Source: Agarilytica sp033852165 | GTDB lineage: Bacteria; Pseudomonadota; Gammaproteobacteria; Pseudomonadales; Cellvibrionaceae | Length of the DNA stretch: 64,000 nt | Direction of reading: 5' to 3' | Assembly: GCA_033852165.1 (NCBI GenBank) | Contig: JAWSUZ010000022.1 | Span: forward strand, 1-64,000 | Shown here: in pieces, positions 26,847-36,843 of the stretch | How the letters are laid out: each line of letters begins with the position of its first letter | Position numbering within the stretch: the stretch's first letter is position 1 | Notes under the pieces: generated by a model | Told to the model about the DNA's origin: nothing | Seen by the model: only the letters and a program-made list of their open reading frames with translations | Database searches by the model: none | Program-made: the position numbers and the translations under genes

Positions 26847-28403
26847 TCACGATACAATGGGAACCAAAAGGGTAAAACAGCTCCCTTTGCCTTCTTCACT
26901 GACCACGTCGATACGACCGCCATGCTTTTTCGCGAAAAAATCGCTAATGGCTAAGCCCAAACCGCTACCCTCTACAGTCCTTGACAGGGCAGAATCGATT
27001 TGAACAAAATTACCAAATAAGCGCTCTACATTTTCTGGCGCGATGCCAATACCGGTATCCGAAACGGCAATGGCCACCACATCCCCAATATCGCAAACGT
27101 TCTTTTGACTTAAGGAGATGCTTACGCAGCCTTCTTTTGTGTATTTAATCGCGTTAGATATAAGGTTCATGATTATTTGCGTGAATCGTTTGGAATCGAC
27201 TTGCGCGGTTAAATGTTCAATCTCCAACTGAATCTCAAATTCCAACTGGTGATTCATGGCGATGGGGTAGAGCTGGTCAAATACATTTTTAAGTAAGACG
27301 GCAACGTCAACAGTTTCAACAAAAATTTCCATTTGACCAACCTCGATCTTAGACATATCCAATATGTCGTTGATCAGATTGAGAAGGTGGTCGCCGTTGC
27401 GCCGAATGGTTTCTAATTGCTTGAGTTCTTTTTCCGAAATTCGACCCGTCAGTTTTTTGATCAGTCGGCCTGTGTAGCCAATGACCGAATTCATGGGGGT
27501 TCTGAGTTCGTGAGACATGGTGGCCAAAAACATAGTTTTGGCGCGGCTTGCCGATTCTGCTTTTTGTTCGGCCTCAATCCCGTTTACGCGGGCTTCAAAA
27601 CAATTTCCGAGTACTGCCATGTTGTCGGATATGCGGCCGTGGCGAGTGGGGTCTCCTTCCGGCATGTTGTGAATCATAATCGAGCCATGCTCATAGGAAA
27701 TAATAATCGCTTTTCCTAAGATCGTGACGCGCGTTTTTCCATGATGTTTCAATAGGGTTTCTTTTAGTTCTTTCGAGACGATTCCCTGCGAGGATTCAAC
27801 CGTTACCGCGTCGTCAACAATAACCAGAGCACTGCATTCTAATAAAAACGTGCCGGTTGTTTCGAACAGAGCAGAAAATAACTCAGGGTAGGTTTTACAC
27901 TTGTAAGACTTAAGAATAAACCGAGAAATTTCGCCGAGTTCGCTGCTGTGCGACATAGACAGAAGAGCAATCTCGCTGGCTTCCGTTAAGTCTCGCGACA
28001 GCTTTTTGAAACATTCTGTGCGATCGATAATGCGATTGATTTTAATCTGTAATTCTTCAGGCGAAAATTGGCTGCTGATGAAATCGTCGTGGGCATGAAC
28101 CAATAAATCCAAACTACCAATGAGACCGTGATCGGCCAACATTAAGACCGGGTGGCGCTTATCTAAAGTCTTCCCTGGTAAGGCTAAAGCCTCTAGACCC
28201 TTGGTAACCTCCTCAATATTATCGCGCTTTAAGCAAGCAATAACGGGAGTGGTGGGGCTCAGCAATATTTTAGGGTCGTCATTGTTTCCAGGGAGGTCAT
28301 CCCAGCTCATACAATAATTAATATTGTAAAGCTCGTGTAGGCTGCTGCAGATCTTTTTGGTTAGATCTGCGTCGTTATTAGCGATGAGATGCAGAGTTTT
28401 CAT
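26847..28403 (-). CDS. Soluble histidine kinase with degenerate N-terminal receiver
   Basis: A 518-residue cytoplasmic kinase. Residues 1-130 have receiver-like length and pattern but lack a phospho-Asp. Residues about 145-285 are the same sensory domain as in the partner receiver protein (SSELGEISRFI, then IHNMPEG and YGRI-type HGRISDN). HisKA follows with MSHELRTPMNS (His298). The ATPase domain has MNLISNAIKY, VSDTGIGI and GSGLGLAI. No C-terminal receiver is present. The start lies 5 bp after the end of the receiver gene, so the two form an operon and probably a cognate pair. With no membrane segment, it likely senses an internal signal or another protein. Confidence 0.85.
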   Translation of the reverse strand: MKTLHLIANNDADLTKKICSSLHELYNINYCMSWDDLPGNNDDPKILLSPTTPVIACLKRDNIEEVTKGLEALALPGKTLDKRHPVLMLADHGLIGSLDLLVHAHDDFISSQFSPEELQIKINRIIDRTECFKKLSRDLTEASEIALLSMSHSSELGEISRFILKSYKCKTYPELFSALFETTGTFLLECSALVIVDDAVTVESSQGIVSKELKETLLKHHGKTRVTILGKAIIISYEHGSIMIHNMPEGDPTRHGRISDNMAVLGNCFEARVNGIEAEQKAESASRAKTMFLATMSHELRTPMNSVIGYTGRLIKKLTGRISEKELKQLETIRRNGDHLLNLINDILDMSKIEVGQMEIFVETVDVAVLLKNVFDQLYPIAMNHQLEFEIQLEIEHLTAQVDSKRFTQIIMNLISNAIKYTKEGCVSISLSQKNVCDIGDVVAIAVSDTGIGIAPENVERLFGNFVQIDSALSRTVEGSGLGLAISDFFAKKHGGRIDVVSEEGKGSCFTLLVPIVS

Positions 28404-28408
28404 GTCGA

Positions 28409-29533
28409 CTACTCCACCAGTTTATCCAGCTCACCAACAAACTGGTCAAAAGATTGCTCTACACGGGAGGTCATTTCAGATAGGTTTCGAATTTCGACAC
28501 TGCCCTCATCTAAAGCATTCATCATCGCTTTTTCTTGGTCGTCTTCTAGCCCTAAGCTATAGACTAGTGACTCGATTTTACTGGTTAAAACAGCCAGAAC
28601 ACGTTCGGTAGCCGATTCTTGATCTTTAATTAATCGCCTTATAACGATGAGTTCGTCGTGACTGCGTAATACTACGGATTCAATGCCCGCGCGACGTTCT
28701 TCCTCCAGTTTCATTTCAATTTCTAGAGATTTTACGCAAGCTTCACAACCGCTAACGAGGACAACTAAATGATCTTTAATCCGTCCATACACGTCAGGCC
28801 GGTCCAGTGGCATGTTTTTAACAAGAAATGAAATATCTTTTCCGTTAACGAGGGTTCTTGCGCCGAAATCAATAACGCGTTTTCCTGCTTGAGAGCTAGA
28901 GAAAACTTTTTCCTCTATCGATCCAGCTTCGCAACCAAAAAGATCGTTTTTATAGCCACAGCGAATATTAATACAGCAAGTTAAACCAAAACTTTGTAAT
29001 GTTTCCAGTAGGCCTTTTGCCAGGGCGGCCACCGATTTGAAATGGAAGCTTGCTTGTAAAAATTGAATGATTTGGCCAAGCTCTGCACCACTGGTCATGG
29101 CCTGGTAGGCGGTGCTCATCGCATCTTTATTTTGCTTTTCAAACTCAACAACCTGGTGTCGACGGTCCAGTACTTTATCGACAATTTCTTCTATTTCTTC
29201 GTCGATAAATGGCTTTGTGACGTAATCTTCTGCGCCGGCTTCATAACCCGTTAAACGCTGTTCGGGCGTTGCTAGAGCGGTAACAAATACGATAGGGATT
29301 AATGCGGTTTTAGGGTTTGCTTTAAGGAAAACACAGGCTTCGTATCCATCCATATCCGGCATATTGACGTCGAGTAAAATAATATCCGGGATTTCTTTCT
29401 CGCATTGATCAAGGCAAGCTTGTCCGCTATCTAAGCTTACAATCTTGTAGCTTTCTTCGAATATGTCTTCAAGTAATTCACGATTATCGGTATTGTCGTC
29501 GACAATCATTATTTTCAGATTGCTTTTACTCAT
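28409..29533 (-). CDS. Response regulator with conserved sensory/coiled-coil output
   Basis: A 374-residue protein. The receiver (1-125) is intact: VDDNTDNRE, phospho-Asp55 in LLDVNMPDMDG, Thr in FVTALA and KPF. Residues about 140-285 carry the island's shared domain (GAELGQIIQFL, FGCEAGS, KRVIDFG, VKNMP, YGRIKD). The C-terminus is helical. There is no DNA-binding or enzymatic output, so signalling is by protein interaction. First gene of an operon with the kinase at 26847-28403 and paralogous to the Glu55 protein at 10074-11204. Confidence 0.85.
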   Translation of the reverse strand: MSKSNLKIMIVDDNTDNRELLEDIFEESYKIVSLDSGQACLDQCEKEIPDIILLDVNMPDMDGYEACVFLKANPKTALIPIVFVTALATPEQRLTGYEAGAEDYVTKPFIDEEIEEIVDKVLDRRHQVVEFEKQNKDAMSTAYQAMTSGAELGQIIQFLQASFHFKSVAALAKGLLETLQSFGLTCCINIRCGYKNDLFGCEAGSIEEKVFSSSQAGKRVIDFGARTLVNGKDISFLVKNMPLDRPDVYGRIKDHLVVLVSGCEACVKSLEIEMKLEEERRAGIESVVLRSHDELIVIRRLIKDQESATERVLAVLTSKIESLVYSLGLEDDQEKAMMNALDEGSVEIRNLSEMTSRVEQSFDQFVGELDKLVE

Positions 29534-29946
29534 GATTTTAGACTATCTGTCGGTATGGGATGATGGTTCGCATCTACGTTAGTGTAGCTTACTTATTCTA
29601 TTGGTGAGTTGCGGTGAATAAGGCGTGTCGCTTACTTAAAAAAATATTAATGAGGGTGTGGTGATGATATTTATGCCAAGTCAATTCATCATGCTTCATG
29701 ATTCGCTATTTGGATAAAAAATTGCTTTAGAAACACTGGATAAGCGTTAGTCTGAAGTCTATTCTTGAATAATAGTCGCGGGTTCCAATTAGCTGATTTT
29801 TCTACGAACCCCTCCTCAAGTTTGTTGCCAACACTCCGGAGTTAAGGCTTAGAGTGTTACGTGTGCTCTCGTGGCGGTTATCGTTGCGGGACCGGCGTGG
29901 TAGTTTTCGTTGTCCGTTAACCCTGTAATTGAATGGTAGATTGTAA
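29534..29946. other. Divergent intergenic region
   Basis: About 410 bp between divergent receiver genes. It must contain both promoters. No repeat or RNA gene is seen. Confidence 0.4.
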
Positions 29947-30582
29947 GTGTTTACATTTAACGAAACAAAAATTGTTTTCTCAACTCTGACTAAGCGGCGT
30001 ACGCTACTCAAAAAAACTATTGCAGGGGGTGGTTTGGCTGAAGAGGTGCTGTCCGAATATAACGACACATTGCAGCATTTGGACAGTGCGATTCAAAAAC
30101 TCGCTAAATTTGGCGCAGAGCAACAGAAAAAATCCTCATCCGATGGGGGGAAAACAACCCCAGCCGTAAATAAAAAATCGCCGGGGGTTACCCTGGCAAC
30201 GGCGAGAGTTCTCGTTGCAGAGGATAATAGTGATTCGGCTACCTTATTGATGGAAATTCTCACCCACGAAATTGGTTTAAAACAAATTGATTTGGCAAAA
30301 GATGGGATAGAGGCATTTGATCGGATAAAAAACTCAATTGATACTCCCTATACATTAATTTTGTGTGATTGGGATATGCCAGGCCTGAGCGGCATGGAAG
30401 TGTTCCGCAAAGCGAAAGCGTCAAATACATTGCGTGGTGCTCACTTTATGATGGTGACAGCAATGTCAGATGCGGACAAAATACGAGAAGCCGTTTCTGA
30501 GGGGATCGATGGTTATGTGGTTAAGCCTCTGGACATCGATATACTTGAAAAAAAGGTTAACTCACTACTTAGCGGTACATAG
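29947..30582 (+). CDS. CheY-like receiver with N-terminal helical region
   Basis: A 211-residue protein starting at GTG. Residues 1-60 are helical and basic/acidic, and a Ser/Gly/Lys linker runs to about 82. A complete receiver covers 86-211: LVAEDN, phospho-Asp141 in LCDWDMPGLSG, MVTAMSD and VVKPLD. It resembles the receivers used with chemosensory kinases (CheY type, no output domain). The N-terminal extension may dock it to a partner. It is convergent with the methyl-accepting protein gene. Confidence 0.85.
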   Translation: MFTFNETKIVFSTLTKRRTLLKKTIAGGGLAEEVLSEYNDTLQHLDSAIQKLAKFGAEQQKKSSSDGGKTTPAVNKKSPGVTLATARVLVAEDNSDSATLLMEILTHEIGLKQIDLAKDGIEAFDRIKNSIDTPYTLILCDWDMPGLSGMEVFRKAKASNTLRGAHFMMVTAMSDADKIREAVSEGIDGYVVKPLDIDILEKKVNSLLSGT

Positions 30583-30734
30583 CTTAAGGTGCAGCGTGGG
30601 AGCCCGCTGGCTGTAGCTGTTCGTCTAAATGCTAGGTTTTGCTTGCTTTAGGTTTAGTTTGCTAGGGCTTAGCGATTGAGCTTTTGTTGCAGCTGTAAGG
30701 GAGGGGGGAGGCGCACACTTTCAAAAATTTTATT

Positions 30735-31895
30735 CTATCGATTGATTTCCGTTAACACGCGCAGAATATCGCATAACTCCTTGGTTGTGCTCGACATTTC
30801 ATGGTTGCGTTCTTGTGTGAGGGTGGCATGGTGGCGAGCGTTATCAATGCTTTCCCCCATATTATCAATATAGCCCGATTGTTCAGACGATATTTTAGTG
30901 CTGGAGATACTTAAATCTGCGACTTTCTGTGTGAGGCCAATAATATTCGATAGCGCTTGGTGGCCGTACTTCGCGTTAGCGGCGCAGGTTTCTGCGTCTA
31001 TACAATTTTTCTCTACCTCTTTTACAGCTTGAGCTGTTCCCTTTTTAAAGTTCTCAATAATCTTATCGATACTTTCAGCAGACTCACTGGTTTTGTTGGC
31101 GAGTGAGCGAACTTCGTCAGCAACTACGGAGAAGCCTCGTCCGTGAACACCGGCTCTTGCCGCTTCAATCGAGGCATTTAATGCCAGAAGATTCGTTTGT
31201 TTTGCAATGGTTTTAATCGTCTCTAGTGTGACGTTTACTTCGTCGCTTAACTCATCAAGGTTTTGAATGTTAGTTGACATAAGTTTGAGATCTTCGACCA
31301 GTTTCATAACGGTAGAGATATTCCCCTTTAGATTGCTCTGAACGGACCCAACTTCAGCCTTAATTTCTGCCACCGCCTCTTCAGTTTCATCGGTGTGCTC
31401 AGTCATAGAGCTGAGTTTTTCCGAGATGCCACCTAACAGGTCGGCGAAATTGACAACGGCTTCGGCCTGTTCTGCGCTTAATGTGGTGGAGTTTTTTGCC
31501 AGCTTGGACAATTTTTCGGATAGCTCAAAGACTTGGGTTTGACAGCCTTGGGAAACCTTAACAATGGAACGCATACGATGAGAGGCTTCATTGTAATTGT
31601 GTGCCAAACGGCTAAATTCATCGTTTCCGCTTGATTCCAACTGAGCCGAAAGGATATTTCCTTCGTCGTGAGCTGCGGCGATGCTACGCTCAAACTCACG
31701 TAAGGGGCGTGTTAGAGAGGCCGAGAGCAAAATCGCATTAAGGCACATAGCAACTGCAAAGCTCAGACTAATGGTCAAAGACCCGAATGAATAGGTGCAG
31801 AATACTGCGCCAAGGCTCAAAATCAAGAATATGAAAACCCTGATGGATGTAGCGAGACCGCGATAGGCCAGGATGATGAGGTCAAAAAAATTCAT
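30735..31895 (-). CDS. Methyl-accepting chemotaxis protein without periplasmic sensor
   Basis: A 386-residue protein. Two membrane helices (about 18-36 and 41-60) are separated by only a few residues, so there is no external ligand domain. A HAMP segment follows (TRPLREFERS to about 115). The conserved signalling tip is intact: IAKQTNLLALNASIEAARAG, GRGFSVVADEVRSLA. No C-terminal CheR-docking pentapeptide is present. It should dimerise in the membrane and control a CheA-type kinase in response to an internal or membrane signal. CheW, which normally bridges receptor and kinase, is not encoded nearby. Confidence 0.9.
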   Translation of the reverse strand: MNFFDLIILAYRGLATSIRVFIFLILSLGAVFCTYSFGSLTISLSFAVAMCLNAILLSASLTRPLREFERSIAAAHDEGNILSAQLESSGNDEFSRLAHNYNEASHRMRSIVKVSQGCQTQVFELSEKLSKLAKNSTTLSAEQAEAVVNFADLLGGISEKLSSMTEHTDETEEAVAEIKAEVGSVQSNLKGNISTVMKLVEDLKLMSTNIQNLDELSDEVNVTLETIKTIAKQTNLLALNASIEAARAGVHGRGFSVVADEVRSLANKTSESAESIDKIIENFKKGTAQAVKEVEKNCIDAETCAANAKYGHQALSNIIGLTQKVADLSISSTKISSEQSGYIDNMGESIDNARHHATLTQERNHEMSSTTKELCDILRVLTEINR

Positions 31896-32228
31896 TTGTA
31901 TTTAAAAAACCCCACGGAGTTAAATCGTAATAGCACTTTGCGGCGGTATCCTGTTACTGAAATGCTACTGTCTGATTTTTTTCAACCTCATTTGAATCCT
32001 GTTTTTATGGTGAATGATGAGCTTCAATCGCAATATAGGCGAGTATATCCCTTATAACCGTAGCACAAAATCTCATCGCTACAGATAAGGATAAATGATA
32101 AGCGACGGATGAATTCAAAGAGCCAAGGCCTATATGTTTGCTATTCTATATAACAGGGTGATTATTCGCTGACTGTATATCGTGAGTCCCTTATTAGTAT
32201 CGGCATCACGATATGTAACATGGCTGAT

Positions 32229-32391
32229 TAGTACCTATCCGTAAACAGTTATCGACTGCGGAAAAATATAGACGGTCATTTTTTCGATACTAGATATAGT
32301 TGTTTGCAACAAGTAAGCGGCCATATCTAGCAGAGAGAACCTGACCGTTCGAATATTACCTCGCTACGATCCTGTTTCCCGGTGGCTATTA
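32229..32391. repeat. 163-nt structured repeat element, copy 1
   Basis: Three nested stems can be drawn. The outer is TAGTACC...GGCTATTA (several G-T pairs), the middle GACGGTCA / TGACCGTT, and the inner CTAGATAT / ATATCTAG. Copy 2 at 42802-42963 has the same spacing: ACTGCGGAAAAATA begins at element position 27 in both, and CCTCGC begins at position 131 in both. Unpaired blocks are shared and the stems differ with pairing kept. It ends 48 bp before the CheY gene, so it may lie in its leader. Confidence 0.7.
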
Positions 32392-32439
32392 GAAAAATCA
32401 CTCAGATTATTCCTTGTAATTGAAAACGGGGTAGAAAAC

Positions 32440-32820
32440 GTGGCAACAGTTTTAGTTGTGGATGATAGTGCTTTTTTGGCAGAGAAGATAAAAGGTTTTT
32501 TGGAGTCAAATGGGCATAAAGTTGTCGGGTCCGCAGAAGATGGCAACGAAGGATTTACAATGTACAAGGAATTAAAACCCAACCTCGTGACCTTAGATAT
32601 CACCATGCCTAATCGAGATGGTCAGGAGTGCCTGGCCGACATTCTTAGTTTTGATAGTGGGGCGAAAGTCGTTATGGTTTCGGCAATCGACGATCAACGT
32701 GTGATTGTCGATTGTATGAATCTTGGCGCTAAAGGATTTATTGAAAAGCCATTGAAATTTAAAAACAAAGAATTTTGTGAAGACTTTATTGATACCATTA
32801 AGCAAGCTTTGACGCGCTAG
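32440..32820 (+). CDS. CheY-like single-domain response regulator
   Basis: A 126-residue protein starting at GTG (start codon read as Met). All receiver residues are present: VVDDS, phospho-Asp53 in TLDITMPNRDG, VMVSAID and IEKPLKF. It has no output domain. It is of the CheY type closest to those working with CheC/CheX phosphatases (DITMPxxDG). The next gene encodes a CheX-like protein, a natural partner. A structured repeat lies in the upstream 210 bp. Confidence 0.9.
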   Translation: MATVLVVDDSAFLAEKIKGFLESNGHKVVGSAEDGNEGFTMYKELKPNLVTLDITMPNRDGQECLADILSFDSGAKVVMVSAIDDQRVIVDCMNLGAKGFIEKPLKFKNKEFCEDFIDTIKQALTR

Positions 32821-33117
32821 ACGGACGGCAACAGTAAACGTTTATATTATTCCCAATGTTCGTGAACGATAGGGAACGAAAAACGTGCAATCAAATGACT
32901 TGAATGTTTTCATGTGTGGTAGGGGTTGAATATAAAGTGGCGGTTGTATGTTACGTAAAGTTTGAATGTGAGGAATTAATTAGCTATGAGATAGCATTCG
33001 TAGCCCTCAATTCCGAACGTTAAGATTATCTTACGGAAGAAAAGTTTTGAATGATTGTGATCGCAATCTAATCCGAAACCACCAAAGCGCTGTTCGAATT
33101 GATAGAAGGACTACACC

Positions 33118-34386
33118 ATGATAGATCGCCAGCTTTCGGAAAATATGATAGAAAGTGTTTCTGACGGTTTCTTTGCTGTTTTAAGTGATATGTTTGATCG
33201 GAACCTTCAGGTTCAATCGAGTCAACTTAACCTCCTCGAAAGTTTTAAGCCCCAGGGCGATGTCATTGTGCATATCGATTACATTGGCTCGGTGGTGGGT
33301 TTAGTGGCGGTATCCGCATCAGAAGATGTATTTGGTCTCTGTTTTGATTTGGAACGCCGTGATGAAACGGAAATATCGGAAGAGGAATATTTTAACGAGC
33401 TGGTTGGACCACTCAAAGAATGCATGAATACGGTCGCGGGCAAGTGTTTGCCCATATTATCTGGGCATATTTCATGTGTGAGTATGCTGGCACCTAAAGT
33501 TTTATATGGGAATATATCGTACCCTAAAACCCCTTGCTTAGAAAAAATCGTGAAGACGAATGTTGGGGATTTTTCTTTCTATTTTTTAATCGATCGAATG
33601 AAGCTCGATACAGCAAAAGCAATTTCGCGATTAGAGTCATCAGATCGTACAACAAAAAGTGTCATAGAATCGATGAGTTTACTGTACAAAAACTTAGAGA
33701 CGACACAGCTGCAAGTTCTTAGCGAAGTTGGTGATACCATTTCCCATATTCAAAAACTTAAAGTATATATTGAAGATAAGCAGAAGGACGGAGAGGACGT
33801 CTCGGAAGAGGCCGTGTCGGCGCTCAGTAATCTGAAGAACACGCAAGATCTTATGAGCAAGCGCTTGTCAGACATCGTACATGATATCAATATGTTTAAA
33901 GGCATGCTTTTACATGACTTACGGGTAACCAAAGTCCGTGAGTCCGATACTTTGAGGGAGGTGAGCTTGGTGGGTTTGCTCTCTGGACATTCCGACTTAA
34001 GTTTTTTTTCGGATATCGATAAAGGTCTCCTCGTTATAAATGTTAATAACGTATATAACCATAATGATAGCGGTGTTCATGTTTGGGTAAAAAATGTTAC
34101 TGATTGTGCAAAATCTCTCTCGATTGAGTACGTACGTTGTTCCTCACATTTTCTCGAGATTTCACAACTTTATCCGGGTTTCTTAGGGCGGGGAAATGTT
34201 CGTTCGATCTCTGCCCACTATTTTTGCCCTAGTTGCGAATTTAAAGAAGAGTTTGAATTGCATATTGATCAGATCGACACCCACCTTGATGTCCCAACAG
34301 TAGAATGTAATTGTGGTAACGACATGGAGTTATGGGAAGGGTGTGATCAATCCGGATTGGTTAAGTACTTAAATGATTTACATTAA
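33118..34386 (+). CDS. CheX-like domain protein with coiled coil and Zn ribbon
   Basis: A 422-residue cytoplasmic protein. Residues about 1-165 resemble CheX/CheC phosphatases. A strand GSVVGLVAVS is followed by the helix LKECMNTVAG with the catalytic ExxN pattern (Glu101, Asn104). PKVLYGNIS then matches the PxVIxG strand. A long coiled coil (about 170-275) links it to a C-terminal region with CPSC (370-373) and CNC (397-399), a probable zinc ribbon. CheX dephosphorylates CheY-P. The CheY gene ends 297 bp upstream. The architecture is one I have not seen described. Confidence 0.65.
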   Translation: MIDRQLSENMIESVSDGFFAVLSDMFDRNLQVQSSQLNLLESFKPQGDVIVHIDYIGSVVGLVAVSASEDVFGLCFDLERRDETEISEEEYFNELVGPLKECMNTVAGKCLPILSGHISCVSMLAPKVLYGNISYPKTPCLEKIVKTNVGDFSFYFLIDRMKLDTAKAISRLESSDRTTKSVIESMSLLYKNLETTQLQVLSEVGDTISHIQKLKVYIEDKQKDGEDVSEEAVSALSNLKNTQDLMSKRLSDIVHDINMFKGMLLHDLRVTKVRESDTLREVSLVGLLSGHSDLSFFSDIDKGLLVINVNNVYNHNDSGVHVWVKNVTDCAKSLSIEYVRCSSHFLEISQLYPGFLGRGNVRSISAHYFCPSCEFKEEFELHIDQIDTHLDVPTVECNCGNDMELWEGCDQSGLVKYLNDLH

Positions 34387-34590
34387 CGGAATGTGAAAAG
34401 TGTAAGCTAGAAAAGCTAAAGGCGTTCTCAATCAAAACCATACCGTGCCCTGCCGATTGCTTACTTCAATGATACGGATTCAGACTGAGAGTGGCGATTT
34501 TTGCAATGAGGAATATGCGAGGGGAGGGCTGATATTGTTTATTGTTGCCCTGTAGGGGCTTCATTTTAGGCCAACGTGCTTTAAGGCGCG

Positions 34591-36843
34591 TCAGACAGGA
34601 ATGCTAAGGTGAACGACGGTCCCGCCCCCAACGTTAGAATCGACGGTCACATCGCCTCCAAGCTTCACGGCGATACTCCTTACGGCATCCATTCCTACCC
34701 CTCGCCCACTAATTGTCGAGACATTGTCTTTAGTTGAAAATCCGGCATGAAATATCAGGTCGAGTATCTCCGGATCGCTCAATCGAGAAAGTGCTTCTGA
34801 AGAGATGATATCTTTTTCGACGGCTTTCGATCCGATAATTTGAGGATCTAAGCCCGCACCATTGTCTCGAACAGAGAAACGGTGCCAACCTTCTGCAAGC
34901 GCGTATTCAATGGTAACCCGGCCTTTTTCTTTGCCTTGCTCTTCACGCACACTATTGGGTTCTATACCGTGATCCATCGCGTTGCGGATCAAATGAACAA
35001 TGGCGTCATCCACATTTTTAATGACATCCGTATGTAAAAACACATCCCCGCCAACAACTTCCAAGGTGGCAATGTCTTTTTTACTTGAACGTACATACTT
35101 GTCGATGAGTTTTCGGTACTTACGAGAATAGTCGCCGAATTTTTTAGATTTTAAAGCGATGATTGCTTTAGATACTTTCTCAGCGTTTAGGGTTTTGGTA
35201 TCCCAACTAATATGCAGAAGATGATCGTACAGATCTTTATCGATAGACAATAGATTGCTGTCACTTTCACTTCGTATTTGCCGTTTTAACTCGATAATTT
35301 TTTCGAGCTCGTTTTGTGTGTGTGCGACGGCGTCGTGCCAGGAACGCGTATTTTCGTCCTCATCCAAGTCGTGGCCATCAACGGTGATGGTACTAAGGAA
35401 GTTCTCGATATGTCCTAAACGGTAGGCAAGCTCCTCGAATCCGAGGGTGCCACCATGACCTTTTTGGGTATGGGCTTCTCGGAATAGTCGCACCTTGTGT
35501 TTACATACCTCATTGGGATTCAACTGTGCCATAGCTTTGAGCATGTCGACACTGCACTGCAAAAATTCGCCAATTTCTTCATTGTCATGGCCAATTAATG
35601 CCATAACACGGGAAGTAGACAGGGCGTTTTCTTTCTCGGATTTGGCGAGTTCTTGCTCGGCACGACGTTTTTCGGTGATGTCTGAAGCAAGTACCATGAT
35701 CTTGGGCTGACCCTCGCTTTCTCGTATTAATTTGTAATCCATCTTGATGATATGTTCTTCCCCGTCAATCATCTCTTTGATTTCTTGTATCGGGGCAAGG
35801 CGAGCGTACTTTTTCCACTGACGGTCGACAAATAGTAACGACATCACCATTCCAGTCCACTGACTTAGGTTCTCCAAGTCTTTTCCGCTGGCACCCATAA
35901 GTTGTGATAAGTTGGAGTCTTTAAAACGGGTTGTTTTAAATATTTCTTCCGCTTTTAGCGAGTGGGATTCATTAACGCTAAGGTCGGCGTTAAAGGTGAA
36001 GATGCCTTGCTCAATCGAATTGAGAATGTTGGTCACTTCATTTTTGGACGCTTCCAACTCGGTGGTACGTTGTTCGACCTTTTGGTCCAAATTAGCAATA
36101 TGATCTTTTATCGATATACGCATGATTTCGAATGTATTATTGAGTACACCAATTTCATCGGTGTCCGTATTACTGATGCAGTGATCCAAGTCTCCTCGGC
36201 CTAATGTTTGGGCTACACCAACTAAAGACTGAATGCGGCTAAAAATCCGGTTAGTTTGGATGATGATTAAAATCACCAGAACCACGAGAAAAATACCCAG
36301 TCCGATAAAGACAGACTGAAAATTCTTGGATTGTTTACGCATATCATCGAGAGCATTGCTGAAATCGATAAATTTATTCAATCGGTAATTTTCAATGTCA
36401 GTATTTATGGAAATTGCATCGGAAGCAATTTCTTGTCCTCTCTTAACGATATCGTCGCTGGCGCCATCAACGATATAGCGGGTTACAATGTCAACTCCAC
36501 TTTTTTGGTAATGTTGGTAGCGTTTATGAGCTTCTGCCAGGTTTTTATCATGGTCCAATGCCTGCAGCTTTTCGATGATGTCGGAAAATTCTTGGTTATA
36601 TTCTTCAACTTCCAGAAGTAGATCTTCATCTTCTTCGTATATCGCGGTGAGAATAGTTGTTTTGGTTTTCTTGACAATTTCAACTAATTTTGTGGCGTCG
36701 TTTAGGCTGGGGTATGAGATGTTTTCGACGTGTGAGCTTTTGTCGATAATTAGATCGCTGCCGTAAATACCATAGCCGATAGCGATGTTGACCGACAGTA
36801 GTATAAGAGTAAGCGATATCAGCGCTTTGGGTTTTAAATTCAT
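34591..36843 (-). CDS. Membrane-bound CheA-like histidine kinase with HPt domain
   Basis: A 750-residue kinase. TM1 is about 8-26, followed by a helical periplasmic region (about 30-175), TM2 (about 177-197), HAMP (about 198-250) and a PAS-like domain (about 265-392). A histidine-phosphotransfer domain follows with REAHTQKGHGGTLGF (His458). The C-terminal ATPase is of CheA type: IVHLIRNAMDHGIE, VRDNGAGLD, FHAGFSTKD and GRGVGMDAV. The CheA P5/CheW-binding domain is absent. It thus fuses a transmembrane sensor to the CheA phosphorylation chemistry and may not need CheW. It likely phosphorylates the island's CheY-type receivers. Gene is convergent with the CheX/Zn-ribbon gene. Confidence 0.8.
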   Translation of the reverse strand: MNLKPKALISLTLILLSVNIAIGYGIYGSDLIIDKSSHVENISYPSLNDATKLVEIVKKTKTTILTAIYEEDEDLLLEVEEYNQEFSDIIEKLQALDHDKNLAEAHKRYQHYQKSGVDIVTRYIVDGASDDIVKRGQEIASDAISINTDIENYRLNKFIDFSNALDDMRKQSKNFQSVFIGLGIFLVVLVILIIIQTNRIFSRIQSLVGVAQTLGRGDLDHCISNTDTDEIGVLNNTFEIMRISIKDHIANLDQKVEQRTTELEASKNEVTNILNSIEQGIFTFNADLSVNESHSLKAEEIFKTTRFKDSNLSQLMGASGKDLENLSQWTGMVMSLLFVDRQWKKYARLAPIQEIKEMIDGEEHIIKMDYKLIRESEGQPKIMVLASDITEKRRAEQELAKSEKENALSTSRVMALIGHDNEEIGEFLQCSVDMLKAMAQLNPNEVCKHKVRLFREAHTQKGHGGTLGFEELAYRLGHIENFLSTITVDGHDLDEDENTRSWHDAVAHTQNELEKIIELKRQIRSESDSNLLSIDKDLYDHLLHISWDTKTLNAEKVSKAIIALKSKKFGDYSRKYRKLIDKYVRSSKKDIATLEVVGGDVFLHTDVIKNVDDAIVHLIRNAMDHGIEPNSVREEQGKEKGRVTIEYALAEGWHRFSVRDNGAGLDPQIIGSKAVEKDIISSEALSRLSDPEILDLIFHAGFSTKDNVSTISGRGVGMDAVRSIAVKLGGDVTVDSNVGGGTVVHLSIPV

